From: Geitlerinema sp. S16
GTDB taxonomy: Bacteria; Cyanobacteriota; Cyanobacteriia; Cyanobacteriales; Geitlerinemataceae
DNA length: 64,000 nucleotides
NCBI GenBank assembly: GCA_011390275.1
Contig: JAABST010000014.1
Span: forward strand, 29,854-93,853
Direction: 5' to 3'
Every line of letters begins with the position of its first letter. The first letter of the stretch is position 1. Both the position numbers and the translations under genes were made by a program. The notes beneath the pieces were generated by a model. That model saw only the letters and a program-made list of their open reading frames with translations. It had not been told where the DNA came from and ran no database searches. Positions 35,630-44,251 of the stretch are shown here, in pieces.

Positions 35630-37180
35630 TTAATTAATTACGTATAAGGCTTTGTCTTGTTCGTAGCGAAATTGCTTGGGATGCTGCAAGGCTAGCTCTG
35701 CTTTTTGGAGTTCCGTCCCCAAATACAGCGCGTGTTCGGTTTCTAAGGCCGGACTGCTGGCCGCCAACTGCTGATAGACCCGCTTCGCTGTCTTGCCCGA
35801 AAAACATTCCACCACTTCGCCCGATCCGGGGGTTAGCTGCTCGATCGCGATTTCGCCCGATCGCACCGCAATCAGAAAACTTCCCGTCGGATCGCCAAAC
35901 TGCCGATCGCCACAGACGCGCGGGTAGTGGTCGGCGATCGTCCGGCGGGCATTGTCCCAACAGTCGTCGTAAATATGGGCGCTTTGGCTGATCGTGATCA
36001 GGGGGCCGAGCTGGAGCGGGAGGCCGGAACGATCGGCGATCGCGTCGGTGATGTGTTCTTGCAGCATCCGCAACCCCATCGCGTTCGCCACCCACGCGCC
36101 AAACATATCGTTACTGCGAAACGTGGCCGTCAGCGACAGTACATCATCCGCAATCCGCACCCAGATGTGATTTAAGCAGGGAGGGCTACTGTTGCCAGCA
36201 CCGTCGGCTTGGGCGTCCCAGAGCGACATTACGGCTCGCGCGGAATGGCGATCGCGGGTGAGCCGCTCGATCGTCTGTTCGATCTGGTCGGTGTTAAACC
36301 ACGATCGCAGCCGTTGCCCATAGGTATATTTCACGCCGTCTTGAGATTTGGCCGCATCGGGTAAATCATCCAAAATTTGCCCGCTATACTCCGCGAGAAA
36401 ATCGCCGCTCACCGGTAAAAAATTCGGCTCAGGGAAATGCAGCCCGCGCGGTTCGTTGCTGACCACGGCCACCAGATCGATCAGCTCTTGCCATTGGCCG
36501 TCGTAGGCGGTGGGGCGCACTGTGCCGGTGGATTCGATGCGGTGAAGGATCTTGACCCAGGTGTCGGCGATCGTGCGGCCTGCGATGCGGTGGCCGTAGC
36601 GGGGGCCGGGTCGGGTCGTGGTGCTGCTGGTTTCGATCGGGAATTCTTGGGGTGTTCCCCAGGGTGGCGCGATCGCGCCGGTAGCAGCGAGTTTTTGGGC
36701 AATCTGTTTGGCAAGGTCGCACGCCTCGCGGGTGCTGGTGACGAAATGGCACTGGACGTTGGCGCGAAGTTGGGCGATCGCATCGAGGGGGATTTCGCGA
36801 TCAAGAAAGCCGTTAATCTCGGATTTAATTCGCCAACAGTCTCGCCCGGTTTCGGTTTGTCCCGGCGTGACGCCCTGCTCGAAAAAATCTCGCACACAGG
36901 CGCAACCGCCCGCGTTACGGTCTTCTTGGGTTGCGGCGATCGCGATCAGGTGGCGTACGTGGGGATTGCACAGCAGGTTACGCACGAGGACGCTAATGCC
37001 GCGTGTGGGGCTGTAGAGCTGGCCGATCGCGGCATAGTCCGACGGTGCGAGCCGCTTGGCGATCGCTTGGCGGAGTGTCCAGCCCGTGACGATGACCGTC
37101 AAGCCGCTACCGCAGATGACTTGACCGGGTTTGTAGCGCGGTTTGTAGAGCGGTGGCGAAATTTGCGGCGAAATTTGCAT
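35630..37180 (-). CDS. Three-domain MtrA-like / archaeal-type thymidylate synthase / DUF4346 protein
   Basis: A 516-residue protein. Residues about 18-145 resemble subunit A of methyltetrahydromethanopterin S-methyltransferase (MtrA): LVRNLLCNPHVRHLIA, an aligned GGC/F segment and NGFLDREIPLDAIAQLRANV. Residues about 200-425 are a ThyA fold of the archaeal kind: Cys335 in PPCLNHIWVRI, Arg355 and Asp358 in FRSNDMFGAWVANA, and His402/Tyr404 in SAHIYDD. Residues about 430-516 match DUF4346 (HALYLGTELQKAELAL). It should bind dUMP and a reduced pterin or folate. Whether it is the cell's thymidylate synthase or makes a modified nucleotide is open. It is 102 bases downstream of a MacB-like permease gene on the same strand. 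Confidence 0.8.
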   Translation of the reverse strand: MQISPQISPPLYKPRYKPGQVICGSGLTVIVTGWTLRQAIAKRLAPSDYAAIGQLYSPTRGISVLVRNLLCNPHVRHLIAIAATQEDRNAGGCACVRDFFEQGVTPGQTETGRDCWRIKSEINGFLDREIPLDAIAQLRANVQCHFVTSTREACDLAKQIAQKLAATGAIAPPWGTPQEFPIETSSTTTRPGPRYGHRIAGRTIADTWVKILHRIESTGTVRPTAYDGQWQELIDLVAVVSNEPRGLHFPEPNFLPVSGDFLAEYSGQILDDLPDAAKSQDGVKYTYGQRLRSWFNTDQIEQTIERLTRDRHSARAVMSLWDAQADGAGNSSPPCLNHIWVRIADDVLSLTATFRSNDMFGAWVANAMGLRMLQEHITDAIADRSGLPLQLGPLITISQSAHIYDDCWDNARRTIADHYPRVCGDRQFGDPTGSFLIAVRSGEIAIEQLTPGSGEVVECFSGKTAKRVYQQLAASSPALETEHALYLGTELQKAELALQHPKQFRYEQDKALYVIN

Positions 37181-37282
37181 CGTAATCGGTTTGGATCGAT
37201 TGGATTGTCCGATGAGAATAGAAACACAATCCGTACCGAAAATCCATCAAAACAACGTGTAAACGTGATTTTGTCTCGATCG

Positions 37283-38500
37283 CTAGGCCGATCGCAGCGC
37301 CACGATCGGATCAAGTTTCGCGGCACGTTGCGCCGGAACAATCCCAAAAAATAGCCCCAGCGCTCCCGAAACCCCCGTCGCGATCACCACACTGGTTAAC
37401 GAGATTCCGGCATTAAAACTGGTCACGCTCGACACCAACACAATACAGCCCGCGCCCACGGTTACGCCGACGATCCCGCCCGCGACCGCCAAGATTGTCG
37501 CCTCGATCGTAAATTGCAGCAAAATATCGCGCGGAGACGCCCCGATTGCCTTGCGTAACCCGATCTCCGGCGTCCGCTCCGTCACCGACACCAGCATGAT
37601 ATTCGTGATCCCAATGCCGCCGACCAACAGCGAAATACTCGCCACCGTCGCCAGCAACGCCGTCAGCGCCCCCGTCACCGCCGCCGTCCGCTCCTGAATA
37701 TCCTTCTGGCTCGACACCGTGAAGTCATCCTCATCGGTAATACTGTGGCGCTGACGCAGCAAATTCTCGACCTGAAATTTGACCATATCCATCTGCGTTT
37801 CGTCGCGTACCGCCACGTTAATAAACGTCACGGTTAACCCGTAGGGCGAGGTTCGACCCACCAAGCGGCTCGACATGGTGGTCAGCGGGATAAAGGCCGT
37901 TTCGTCGAGATTTGTCCCAAAGGTCGCGCCCTTGGGTTGCATCACGCCGATGACCTCAAATGAGAGATTATCAATACGGACGCTTTGCCCGATCGGGTTG
38001 GTGTCGCCAAAGAGCCGATCGGCCAGATCGGAGCCGATCGCGACCACCTGCTGCTGACGGCGAATATCGAGTTCTGAGAGAAATCGACCGCTAGCCACAT
38101 CAAAGTCACGGACGGCGAGAATTTCGGGCGTTGTGCCATAGACCAGGGTCGAAACGTTGCGATCGCGGTAGGACACGAGGGTGCTGCTATTGAGCTGAGG
38201 TGCCACTTTGTCGATCAGCGGGACTTGTTCGGCCAGGGCGATCGCATCTTCATACACTAGAGTTTGCGGCGAATAGACCGGGCGGCGCTGGGCTTCCGGG
38301 CTTCCCGGCAGGATAAACAGCAAGTTTGATCCCATGGCAGACACCTGATCTTCCACGAAAACCTGCGCCCCTTGGCCAATCCCGATCGTGGCGATCGTGG
38401 CTGCATTGCCGATTACGATCCCCAACATCGTCAAACAACTGCGTAGCTTATTCGCCACCAGCGTCCGACCCGCCATCTGGCAAGATTCCCACACATTCAT
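37283..38500 (-). CDS. MacB/FtsX-type ABC transporter permease
   Basis: About 405 residues. A signal-anchor helix near 20-40 (LTMLGIVIGNAATIATIGIG) is followed by a large extracytoplasmic MacB-PCD domain (about 45-280) and three C-terminal helices with the FtsX signature TERTPEIGLRKAIGASPRDIL. It would work with a separate ATPase and often an HlyD/MacA adaptor, none of which is next to it. The TTG at 38515 opens the frame; the ATG at 38500 is the better start. Substrate unknown. Confidence 0.9.
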   Translation of the reverse strand: MNVWESCQMAGRTLVANKLRSCLTMLGIVIGNAATIATIGIGQGAQVFVEDQVSAMGSNLLFILPGSPEAQRRPVYSPQTLVYEDAIALAEQVPLIDKVAPQLNSSTLVSYRDRNVSTLVYGTTPEILAVRDFDVASGRFLSELDIRRQQQVVAIGSDLADRLFGDTNPIGQSVRIDNLSFEVIGVMQPKGATFGTNLDETAFIPLTTMSSRLVGRTSPYGLTVTFINVAVRDETQMDMVKFQVENLLRQRHSITDEDDFTVSSQKDIQERTAAVTGALTALLATVASISLLVGGIGITNIMLVSVTERTPEIGLRKAIGASPRDILLQFTIEATILAVAGGIVGVTVGAGCIVLVSSVTSFNAGISLTSVVIATGVSGALGLFFGIVPAQRAAKLDPIVALRSA

Positions 38501-38734
38501 GCTGATTCGCCCCAATCACAGATCACCGTCGATCGTCCATCGCTTCACGGTATGCCCCTAGTGTGACGCAACGCGACGTAGCGTGATGCTATTTAACGCT
38601 AGCGTGACGCTATTGAATCAACCTACGCGCAAACCACCGAAATCTAGTCCACAATTCCACCATAATTGAAGCGTCGCCTCGGTCAATCCCGATCGCGAGT
38701 CCCGACCGCATCCCTTGCCGCTGATCTCGCCACG

Positions 38735-40045
38735 ATGAATATCGCCTCCCTTCGATCGCTCCAGCACGATATCGCTAGCCTGCTGCTCTATCGCCAAATC
38801 CTCGACGTTGATGTGGTCGGGTCTGCCTTTGCTTCGCTCATCGAGCAGATCTACCATACCGATACCCCCACTGAATGCCTGAAAGCGTATAGTGACTGGT
38901 TTTCGTGGCTGGCGAGCAGCGGCCAAAGCTGGCAATCGTACCTGATCGAGTCGATTTTGTATGACGAAAATCCCTTTACGGAAGCGGCGCAGCACGCCCA
39001 AACCCTCGACGACATCGCCCCAGAACTGATCGCTGCAGCCCGCCATGACCTCGCGATTCTGCGTCGCCTGTACGATTGCACCAGCGATCGGCTCGGTCTC
39101 TGGATGCAGCAAGCCTGCAAGCTCGATACGCCGCCCGTGGCTCCCTCCAGCATGGTCGATCCGACCCCGATCGCCTTCGACACAACTCCACACTGGGGCG
39201 ATCTCCTGCCGGATCTCTTGACCTATCACCAGATCAACGGTGTCGGCGTCTTCGCGCAATACCGCGCCTGTCGCTGGGAACAGGACTACATCGAAGGCCT
39301 CCCCACCCCCGACCCGATCGCCCTGGAGAACCTGATCGGGTATGACACCCCAAAAGCCAAACTCTTGCAAAACACCGAATTTCTCATCGCTGGCGCTCCA
39401 GCGCAGCATGTGCTGCTCTACGGCAGTCGCGGATCAGGGAAATCTTCGCTAGTGAAGGCGATCGCGACGGACTACGCCGATCGGGGATTGCGTCTGATTG
39501 AAGTGGATAAATCCCAACTGCGAAATCTGCCCAAAATCATCGATCAGCTTCGCAGTAGCGCCCTAAAGTTTGTGATTTTTGTTGATGATCTTTCCTTCGA
39601 GGAGGATGACGACGCCTTCAAAGCGCTCAAGGTCGTCCTCGAAGGCAACAGCACCGCCCGCGCTCGCAATGTCGTCGTCTATGCCACGACCAACCGCCGC
39701 CACCTAATCCGCGAATTCTTCGACGATCGCCCCCGCCCGAGCGATGCCGACGAAATCCACAGTTGGGACACCGTCCAGGAAAAACTCTCATTTAGCGATC
39801 GGTTCGGCCTGACGTTAACCTTCCCGCCCTGTAATCAAGACGACTACCTCAGCATCATTCGTCACCTCGCCCAGCAAGCTGATTTAACGATGGGTCAGGA
39901 AGACCTCACTTTTCGTGCCTTGCAGTGGGCGACCCAAAATAATGGCCGATCGGGCCGTACCGCCCGTCAATTCATCGACTGGCTCATCGCTGAACAGCAA
40001 CTGTCTCCCGCCTCTCGCAGATCTGCGATCGAGTATATTCGTTAA
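38735..40045 (+). CDS. DUF815 AAA-type ATPase
   Basis: A 436-residue protein. The C-terminal 230 residues are a P-loop ATPase of the DUF815 family: Walker A LLYGSRGSGKSSLVKA, Walker B FVIFVDDLSFEEDD, sensor VVVYATTNRRHLI. The N-terminal half is helical and variable. Members are widespread, but their role is not established. The TTG at 38666 opens the frame; the ATG at 38735 is used because the residues before it look non-coding. It diverges from the MacB-like permease. Confidence 0.88.
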   Translation: MNIASLRSLQHDIASLLLYRQILDVDVVGSAFASLIEQIYHTDTPTECLKAYSDWFSWLASSGQSWQSYLIESILYDENPFTEAAQHAQTLDDIAPELIAAARHDLAILRRLYDCTSDRLGLWMQQACKLDTPPVAPSSMVDPTPIAFDTTPHWGDLLPDLLTYHQINGVGVFAQYRACRWEQDYIEGLPTPDPIALENLIGYDTPKAKLLQNTEFLIAGAPAQHVLLYGSRGSGKSSLVKAIATDYADRGLRLIEVDKSQLRNLPKIIDQLRSSALKFVIFVDDLSFEEDDDAFKALKVVLEGNSTARARNVVVYATTNRRHLIREFFDDRPRPSDADEIHSWDTVQEKLSFSDRFGLTLTFPPCNQDDYLSIIRHLAQQADLTMGQEDLTFRALQWATQNNGRSGRTARQFIDWLIAEQQLSPASRRSAIEYIR

Positions 40046-40283
40046 ATATACGGACATCAAAGGCGTGAAACTACGTGCTTTCCCGAGATGCAGATTGCGT
40101 GCAAGCAACTAATGATCGAGATCACACGTCTATATGGCTTCAGGTCATCGCCTAATTCAGGGGATATCACGCACAATGGTTCTGTACACAATTACTCAGA
40201 GTTTTGCGAAACCCGACCGTAATACGGGATTTGTGATGTTTTTAGTCCTGAGCCACGTCCAACACCTTGTGTAAATCTCGACT

Positions 40284-40652
40284 ATGACGCGCCTGCTTGT
40301 TTCTGAAAAGAACATAAAACTGAGTCCGCCTTCGTTAAATACCCCGAACGTGACCGCGTTCAAGGAGCATTACAAACTGCTGTCCAAACTCTCTAGCACG
40401 ATGGCAACTGGAACAGAGTCAGCTTATCGGGCATTTTCTAAGCCGGTAGACGACTCGACACAATTACGGCCAATAAACACAGCTTCAACCAATGAGATGC
40501 TTAGGAAGCGTAAAACGACGTCCCTGTTTACGTTGGATTTGGATTTTTGGATTGATGTCGGCCTGGTGACACTTTTGGGAGGGGTGAGTTTTCTGGCGTT
40601 AAAGTGTGTCGAATATTTTGTACTGACCGACGCGATCGTTGGTTTGTTTTAA
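40284..40652 (+). CDS. Hypothetical protein with one C-terminal membrane segment
   Basis: A 122-residue frame. The first 85 residues are polar (Ser/Thr/Asn/Lys-rich), and the last 35 carry a hydrophobic segment (WIDVGLVTLLGGVSFLALKCV). No family recognised. It has an ATG start and is followed by a dispersed repeat and a strong hairpin. It is plausible as a small membrane-anchored protein, but could be a chance frame. Confidence 0.45.
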   Translation: MTRLLVSEKNIKLSPPSLNTPNVTAFKEHYKLLSKLSSTMATGTESAYRAFSKPVDDSTQLRPINTASTNEMLRKRKTTSLFTLDLDFWIDVGLVTLLGGVSFLALKCVEYFVLTDAIVGLF

Positions 40653-40690
40653 GCTGTTTTAAGTTCAGTCTGTTTGAAAGACGATGATCC

Positions 40691-40735
40691 GTGTTGCGCT
40701 TGAGCGCTCCAAAATTGGACTAAAGTCCAACAACG
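40691..40735. repeat. Dispersed hairpin repeat, copy 2
   Basis: GTGTTGCGCTTGAGCGCTCC leads to GGACTAAAGTCCAACAACG. It is related to 23638-23700 in sequence and layout. GGACT/AGTCC can form a small inner stem. Confidence 0.4.
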
Positions 40736-40789
40736 CAGCGGGTCTCAGATTTAGCGATTTTAGCGACGATGGCTTCAATCCTTCAAAAA

Positions 40790-40827
40790 CAAGACCCGAT
40801 CGTACGTTAAGCTGCGATCGGGTCTTG
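40790..40827. terminator. Terminator hairpin between convergent genes
   Basis: Perfect 13-base arms CAAGACCCGATCG (40790-40802) and CGATCGGGTCTTG (40815-40827), preceded by AAAA and followed by CTTT, so it can work in both directions. It separates the hypothetical gene at 40284-40652 from the convergent transglutaminase gene. Confidence 0.7.
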
Positions 40828-40889
40828 CTTTGGGTTTAGCGGTCTGGATGTGATCGAATAAGTGGATCAGCCCCGCAAGAGAGATAACC

Positions 40890-42575
40890 CTAAATGTTTG
40901 GCTCAGTGGCAGGCGGAAGCTCTTCGATGATCTGGAAGCGAACGTGATTGATTGATAGATCGCCGAGCGAGGCGACTTCTTTATCGATCCGCTGGCCGTC
41001 TTTCATGATGCGCTCAAATTTAACGCCCTTGACGATCTCGATGTGATACCAGGCGAGACCCATGAAAAAGCGCATCGGGTAGGGGCCGCGATCGTTAAGA
41101 TCGTCGGGGTTGGACTCCATCGGAATCCAGCCGTAGCCGGGGATATAAAATTCGAGCCACACGTGATTAAAGTCGGGCTGAAGCGGGACTCGTTGCTGTT
41201 CGGCACGATCGGGGCATTTGTAGCGCCCCACCGTCCGACAGGGGATGCCGTTTAGCCGCATCAGCGCCAGCAGCACACCGACGTATTCGCCGCACGATCC
41301 TAACCCTCGGCCTAAGACGATGTCCGGCGTGTCGATGTGGGGCTTGATGCCATATTCGAGGCGATCGTAGGTATAGTCGCGAATGCTGAGGATTTTACGC
41401 AGCAGGTTGGTTTCCGTCCCGATCGCGGTTACGGCGGCACGCTGCACAATATCGGTCGCCATCGAGAGATTGTCGTTATCGACTAAGTAGCGATCAGTAT
41501 AGCCTTCGGGGATTTCGGCATCGGTTTCGGCGTCGCTGGGTCGGAAGTGATATTTAATGCCGCGTAATTCGAGGGTGGCTTTCCAGCCGAAAATATGGGT
41601 TTCCGACTCCGCAAGCTGGTCGAATTGAAACACAGCCATCATCTGACCATCAATTTCCCGTAGCTCAAACGGCAAGCCGATCGGCTCGATGCTGCGAACT
41701 TTTTGGCGTGGGGAGTCTATCGGGACGGCGATTTGCCATTCGATCCCTTCTAGGGCAACGGGTTCGAGTGATGCCAGTTCCTCGACGTAGGACATCTCGA
41801 CGGCGTAGCCGTTGGAGAGGGTGTAGCGTCCCGCCGGGTTGTGGTAGATGTGCAGCGGATGCAGGAAGGTTGCATCACGAAACGTGAGCTGGTAGGGGTT
41901 GGCGGAGTTGGGGTCGTCTCGGATGTAGGGTTCTTCGCGGGCGTAGGCGATGTAGAGCAAGTCGTCGCCGCCGTCCGGGTCGGGGTAAAAGCAAAGGCCG
42001 GTGGGCGTCGGGTAGGGGGTAAGGAGCTGGAATTCAATATCGCCTGTGGTGCGATCGAGGCAATACACCGTTTGCTCGATCGTGTCCGAGACCCAAAGTT
42101 GCTCATCGCGAACGTAGAGATTTTCCAGCCCAACACCAGGAACGACGTAGCGAGCTAGCTCTTGGCCACTGTCGCGCTGGAACGCATAGATATAGCCGGA
42201 CTTTTGACAGCAAACATAGATAACGGAATTCCAGATCGCGATGCCGTTGGCGTTGTAGGGGAGCGACGCCAGTACTGTGGCATCGAGCTTACCGGGGCGA
42301 GTCAGGTCGTCGAGCTTACACACACAGATGCTATCGCTGCGGGTAAACCAGAGCTGATCACCTGCCAGGGCAATCCCGGTCACCCCGACGAACTCTTCCG
42401 CGTGATAGGGATTAATGGTTCGTGTGGCGTCGGTGCTGGGGTTAATCTCGACGAGATAGCCGCGCAGGCTGTCGATCGCCAGGATCGAGTTTCGATCTCG
42501 ATCGCAGGCGAGACCGTGTAGGGCATAGACGCCGTATGGGCGCACCGTACGATGTTGCAGGCGATCGGACGTCAT
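40890..42575 (-). CDS. Beta-propeller plus transglutaminase-like protein
   Basis: A 561-residue protein. Residues about 1-220 show repeated four-strand motifs of a propeller (GYLVEINPSTDATRTINP, GIAIWNSVIYVCCQKSGYIYA), like NHL/SMP-30-type repeats. Residues about 290-560 contain a transglutaminase-like thiol core with Cys in GRGLGSCGEYVGVLLA, His in FNHVWLEFYIPGYGW and Asp in ESNPDD. No signal peptide is evident. Prokaryotic proteins with this core are usually peptidases or amidases rather than cross-linkers. The propeller probably recognises the substrate. It stands alone between two large spacers. Confidence 0.85.
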   Translation of the reverse strand: MTSDRLQHRTVRPYGVYALHGLACDRDRNSILAIDSLRGYLVEINPSTDATRTINPYHAEEFVGVTGIALAGDQLWFTRSDSICVCKLDDLTRPGKLDATVLASLPYNANGIAIWNSVIYVCCQKSGYIYAFQRDSGQELARYVVPGVGLENLYVRDEQLWVSDTIEQTVYCLDRTTGDIEFQLLTPYPTPTGLCFYPDPDGGDDLLYIAYAREEPYIRDDPNSANPYQLTFRDATFLHPLHIYHNPAGRYTLSNGYAVEMSYVEELASLEPVALEGIEWQIAVPIDSPRQKVRSIEPIGLPFELREIDGQMMAVFQFDQLAESETHIFGWKATLELRGIKYHFRPSDAETDAEIPEGYTDRYLVDNDNLSMATDIVQRAAVTAIGTETNLLRKILSIRDYTYDRLEYGIKPHIDTPDIVLGRGLGSCGEYVGVLLALMRLNGIPCRTVGRYKCPDRAEQQRVPLQPDFNHVWLEFYIPGYGWIPMESNPDDLNDRGPYPMRFFMGLAWYHIEIVKGVKFERIMKDGQRIDKEVASLGDLSINHVRFQIIEELPPATEPNI

Positions 42576-43012
42576 AACGATTAAAGACTCAAATGGGCAA
42601 TGGAACGGGCAATGGAGGCGGGTTCGGCAAGCGAATTGCCTAACAGCATACCGCCTGCGATCGGCTGACGTACGGTGATTGGATCGGAACTGACACCGAT
42701 AATGGCCGTTATTTGTAGCTCGTGTTGTGTTTCGATCGCCTAAGCGCGATCAATTCACGATCAATTCTCCCGATAGAGGTGTTGCGGTCGTGGTATGGAT
42801 TGATGCTGCCCTGGAATGATGACGAAGGCTAAGACTGGAACTTGGGCGAGGGCTGGCATAGATCATAAGTTTCGCGACTGAAGCGAGACACAGCATTTCG
42901 ATTCCGGTCACACTGGGTAAGCTGAAGCTCGACGTTATTCGTCTCTGATTTCTCTTAACTTCTGGCAATTTTCTATCAATTACGGGTCTAGAGTTTTCTG
43001 GATCGTATTCCT
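42576..43012. other. Intergenic region, no gene seen
   Basis: A 437-base spacer between divergent genes. A minus-strand frame of 72 residues (42750-42968) has no motif and no ribosome binding site. The AT-rich part at 42940-43010 probably carries the promoter of the CysQ-like gene. Confidence 0.4.
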
Positions 43013-43969
43013 ATGTCTTACGAACTTGAACGGCGAGTTGCCATTGATGCCGTACTAATGGCGGCGAAACTCTGTGAGCGTGTCCGCAAATCGATGCCGC
43101 AAGCGATCGCCAAAAACGATAAAAGCCCGGTCACCATCGCCGACTATGGCTCACAAGCCTTGATTTGCCGTGCGATCGCCCAGGCTTTTCCCAACGATGC
43201 CATCATCGCCGAAGAAGACTCCACCACCCTCCGCGAGGATAATAACCTCCTCGCCCAGGCCACTGACAGCATTCGAGAGTTCATCCCCGAAGCCACGCCG
43301 GATCGGGTGATTAACTGGATTGGTCTGGGTAGCAGCACGGGCGCGGATCGGTTCTGGACGCTCGACCCGATCGACGGAACCAAGGGATTTCTGCGCGACG
43401 ATCAGTACGCCGTCGCGCTCGCATTAATCGAAAACGGCCAGGTGCAGCTCGGTGTCCTGGCCTGTCCGGCCTATCCCGCAGAAGGTGGCTGTGGCGCACT
43501 CTTTGTGGCGATTCGTGGCGGCGGGGCGAGCATGACGTCGATCAGTAGCGAGATGTCCCACGGATTGAAAGTGGTCGCGGGTGGCGATACCGATCGGCTC
43601 CGCTTCGTCGAAAGCGTGGAATCGGGACACGGCGACCAGTCGCGTCAAGCCGCCGTCGCCAAAGCCGTCGGGATCACGGCTCCGTCCCTGCGAATGGACT
43701 CCCAAGCCAAGTATGCCGCCGTCGCCAAAGGTGAAGCCATGCTGTACTTGCGGTTACCATCCCCCCAAACACCGGACTACCGCGAAAAAATTTGGGATCA
43801 CGCAGCGGGTGTTTTGGTCGTCGAAGAAGCGGGCGGCAAAGTGACGGATATGTTTGGTCAGCCGTTGGACTTTACTCAGGGAGCCAAGCTGACCAATAAT
43901 CAAGGGACGGTCGTGAGTAATGGCGTCATTCACAAAACCGTGATCGAAGCGTTGGCCGCGCTGTCCTAG
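43013..43969 (+). CDS. Inositol-monophosphatase-family 3'(2'),5'-bisphosphate nucleotidase (CysQ/HAL2-like)
   Basis: A 318-residue magnesium-dependent phosphatase. Metal-binding motifs are IIAEEDS, LDPIDGTKGFLR (a family hallmark) and IWDHAAGVLVVEEAGGKVTD. The length and the GTKGFLR form fit the HAL2/CysQ group that removes the 3'-phosphate of PAP in sulfate assimilation; IMPase activity on other small phosphates is possible. Cyanobacterial members usually have this long form. It has its own promoter in the long upstream spacer and a 23-base-pair hairpin downstream. Confidence 0.92.
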   Translation: MSYELERRVAIDAVLMAAKLCERVRKSMPQAIAKNDKSPVTIADYGSQALICRAIAQAFPNDAIIAEEDSTTLREDNNLLAQATDSIREFIPEATPDRVINWIGLGSSTGADRFWTLDPIDGTKGFLRDDQYAVALALIENGQVQLGVLACPAYPAEGGCGALFVAIRGGGASMTSISSEMSHGLKVVAGGDTDRLRFVESVESGHGDQSRQAAVAKAVGITAPSLRMDSQAKYAAVAKGEAMLYLRLPSPQTPDYREKIWDHAAGVLVVEEAGGKVTDMFGQPLDFTQGAKLTNNQGTVVSNGVIHKTVIEALAALS

Positions 43970-43993
43970 CGGCATACGTCGTAGGTCTACAGC

Positions 43994-44061
43994 CTATATT
44001 TGTCACTGTTCAAGCCATGTCAGACCTTGAGGCAGCAGGGCTTGAACAGTGACAAATATAG
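43994..44061. terminator. Exact 23-base-pair hairpin
   Basis: Arms at 43994-44016 and 44039-44061 are perfect complements and enclose a 22-base loop. It is 25 bases after the CysQ-like stop codon. There is no T-tract, so it may be a factor-dependent terminator, an RNA-stabilising structure or a non-autonomous mobile remnant. Confidence 0.65.
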
Positions 44062-44251
44062 AAGACTGGATAGTCGCTGCGACGCTTCTTTGCCGTTGTT
44101 AGAATTGTTGCCAGTAGAGTCAATATTATTGATTGATGACGGACTCGATCATGGCTAATCAGAACGTGAATCGATTAATTCAGACAGATCAAAGCAGAAT
44201 GGGACTGGTATCCTACGTTTCGTCTGTTTGTCGCTGGTTGCACGTTCGACT

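Noticed and set aside
42750..42968. Minus-strand frame of 72 residues between two genes
   Set aside because: No homology signal, no start context; the divergent neighbours explain the spacer as promoter DNA.
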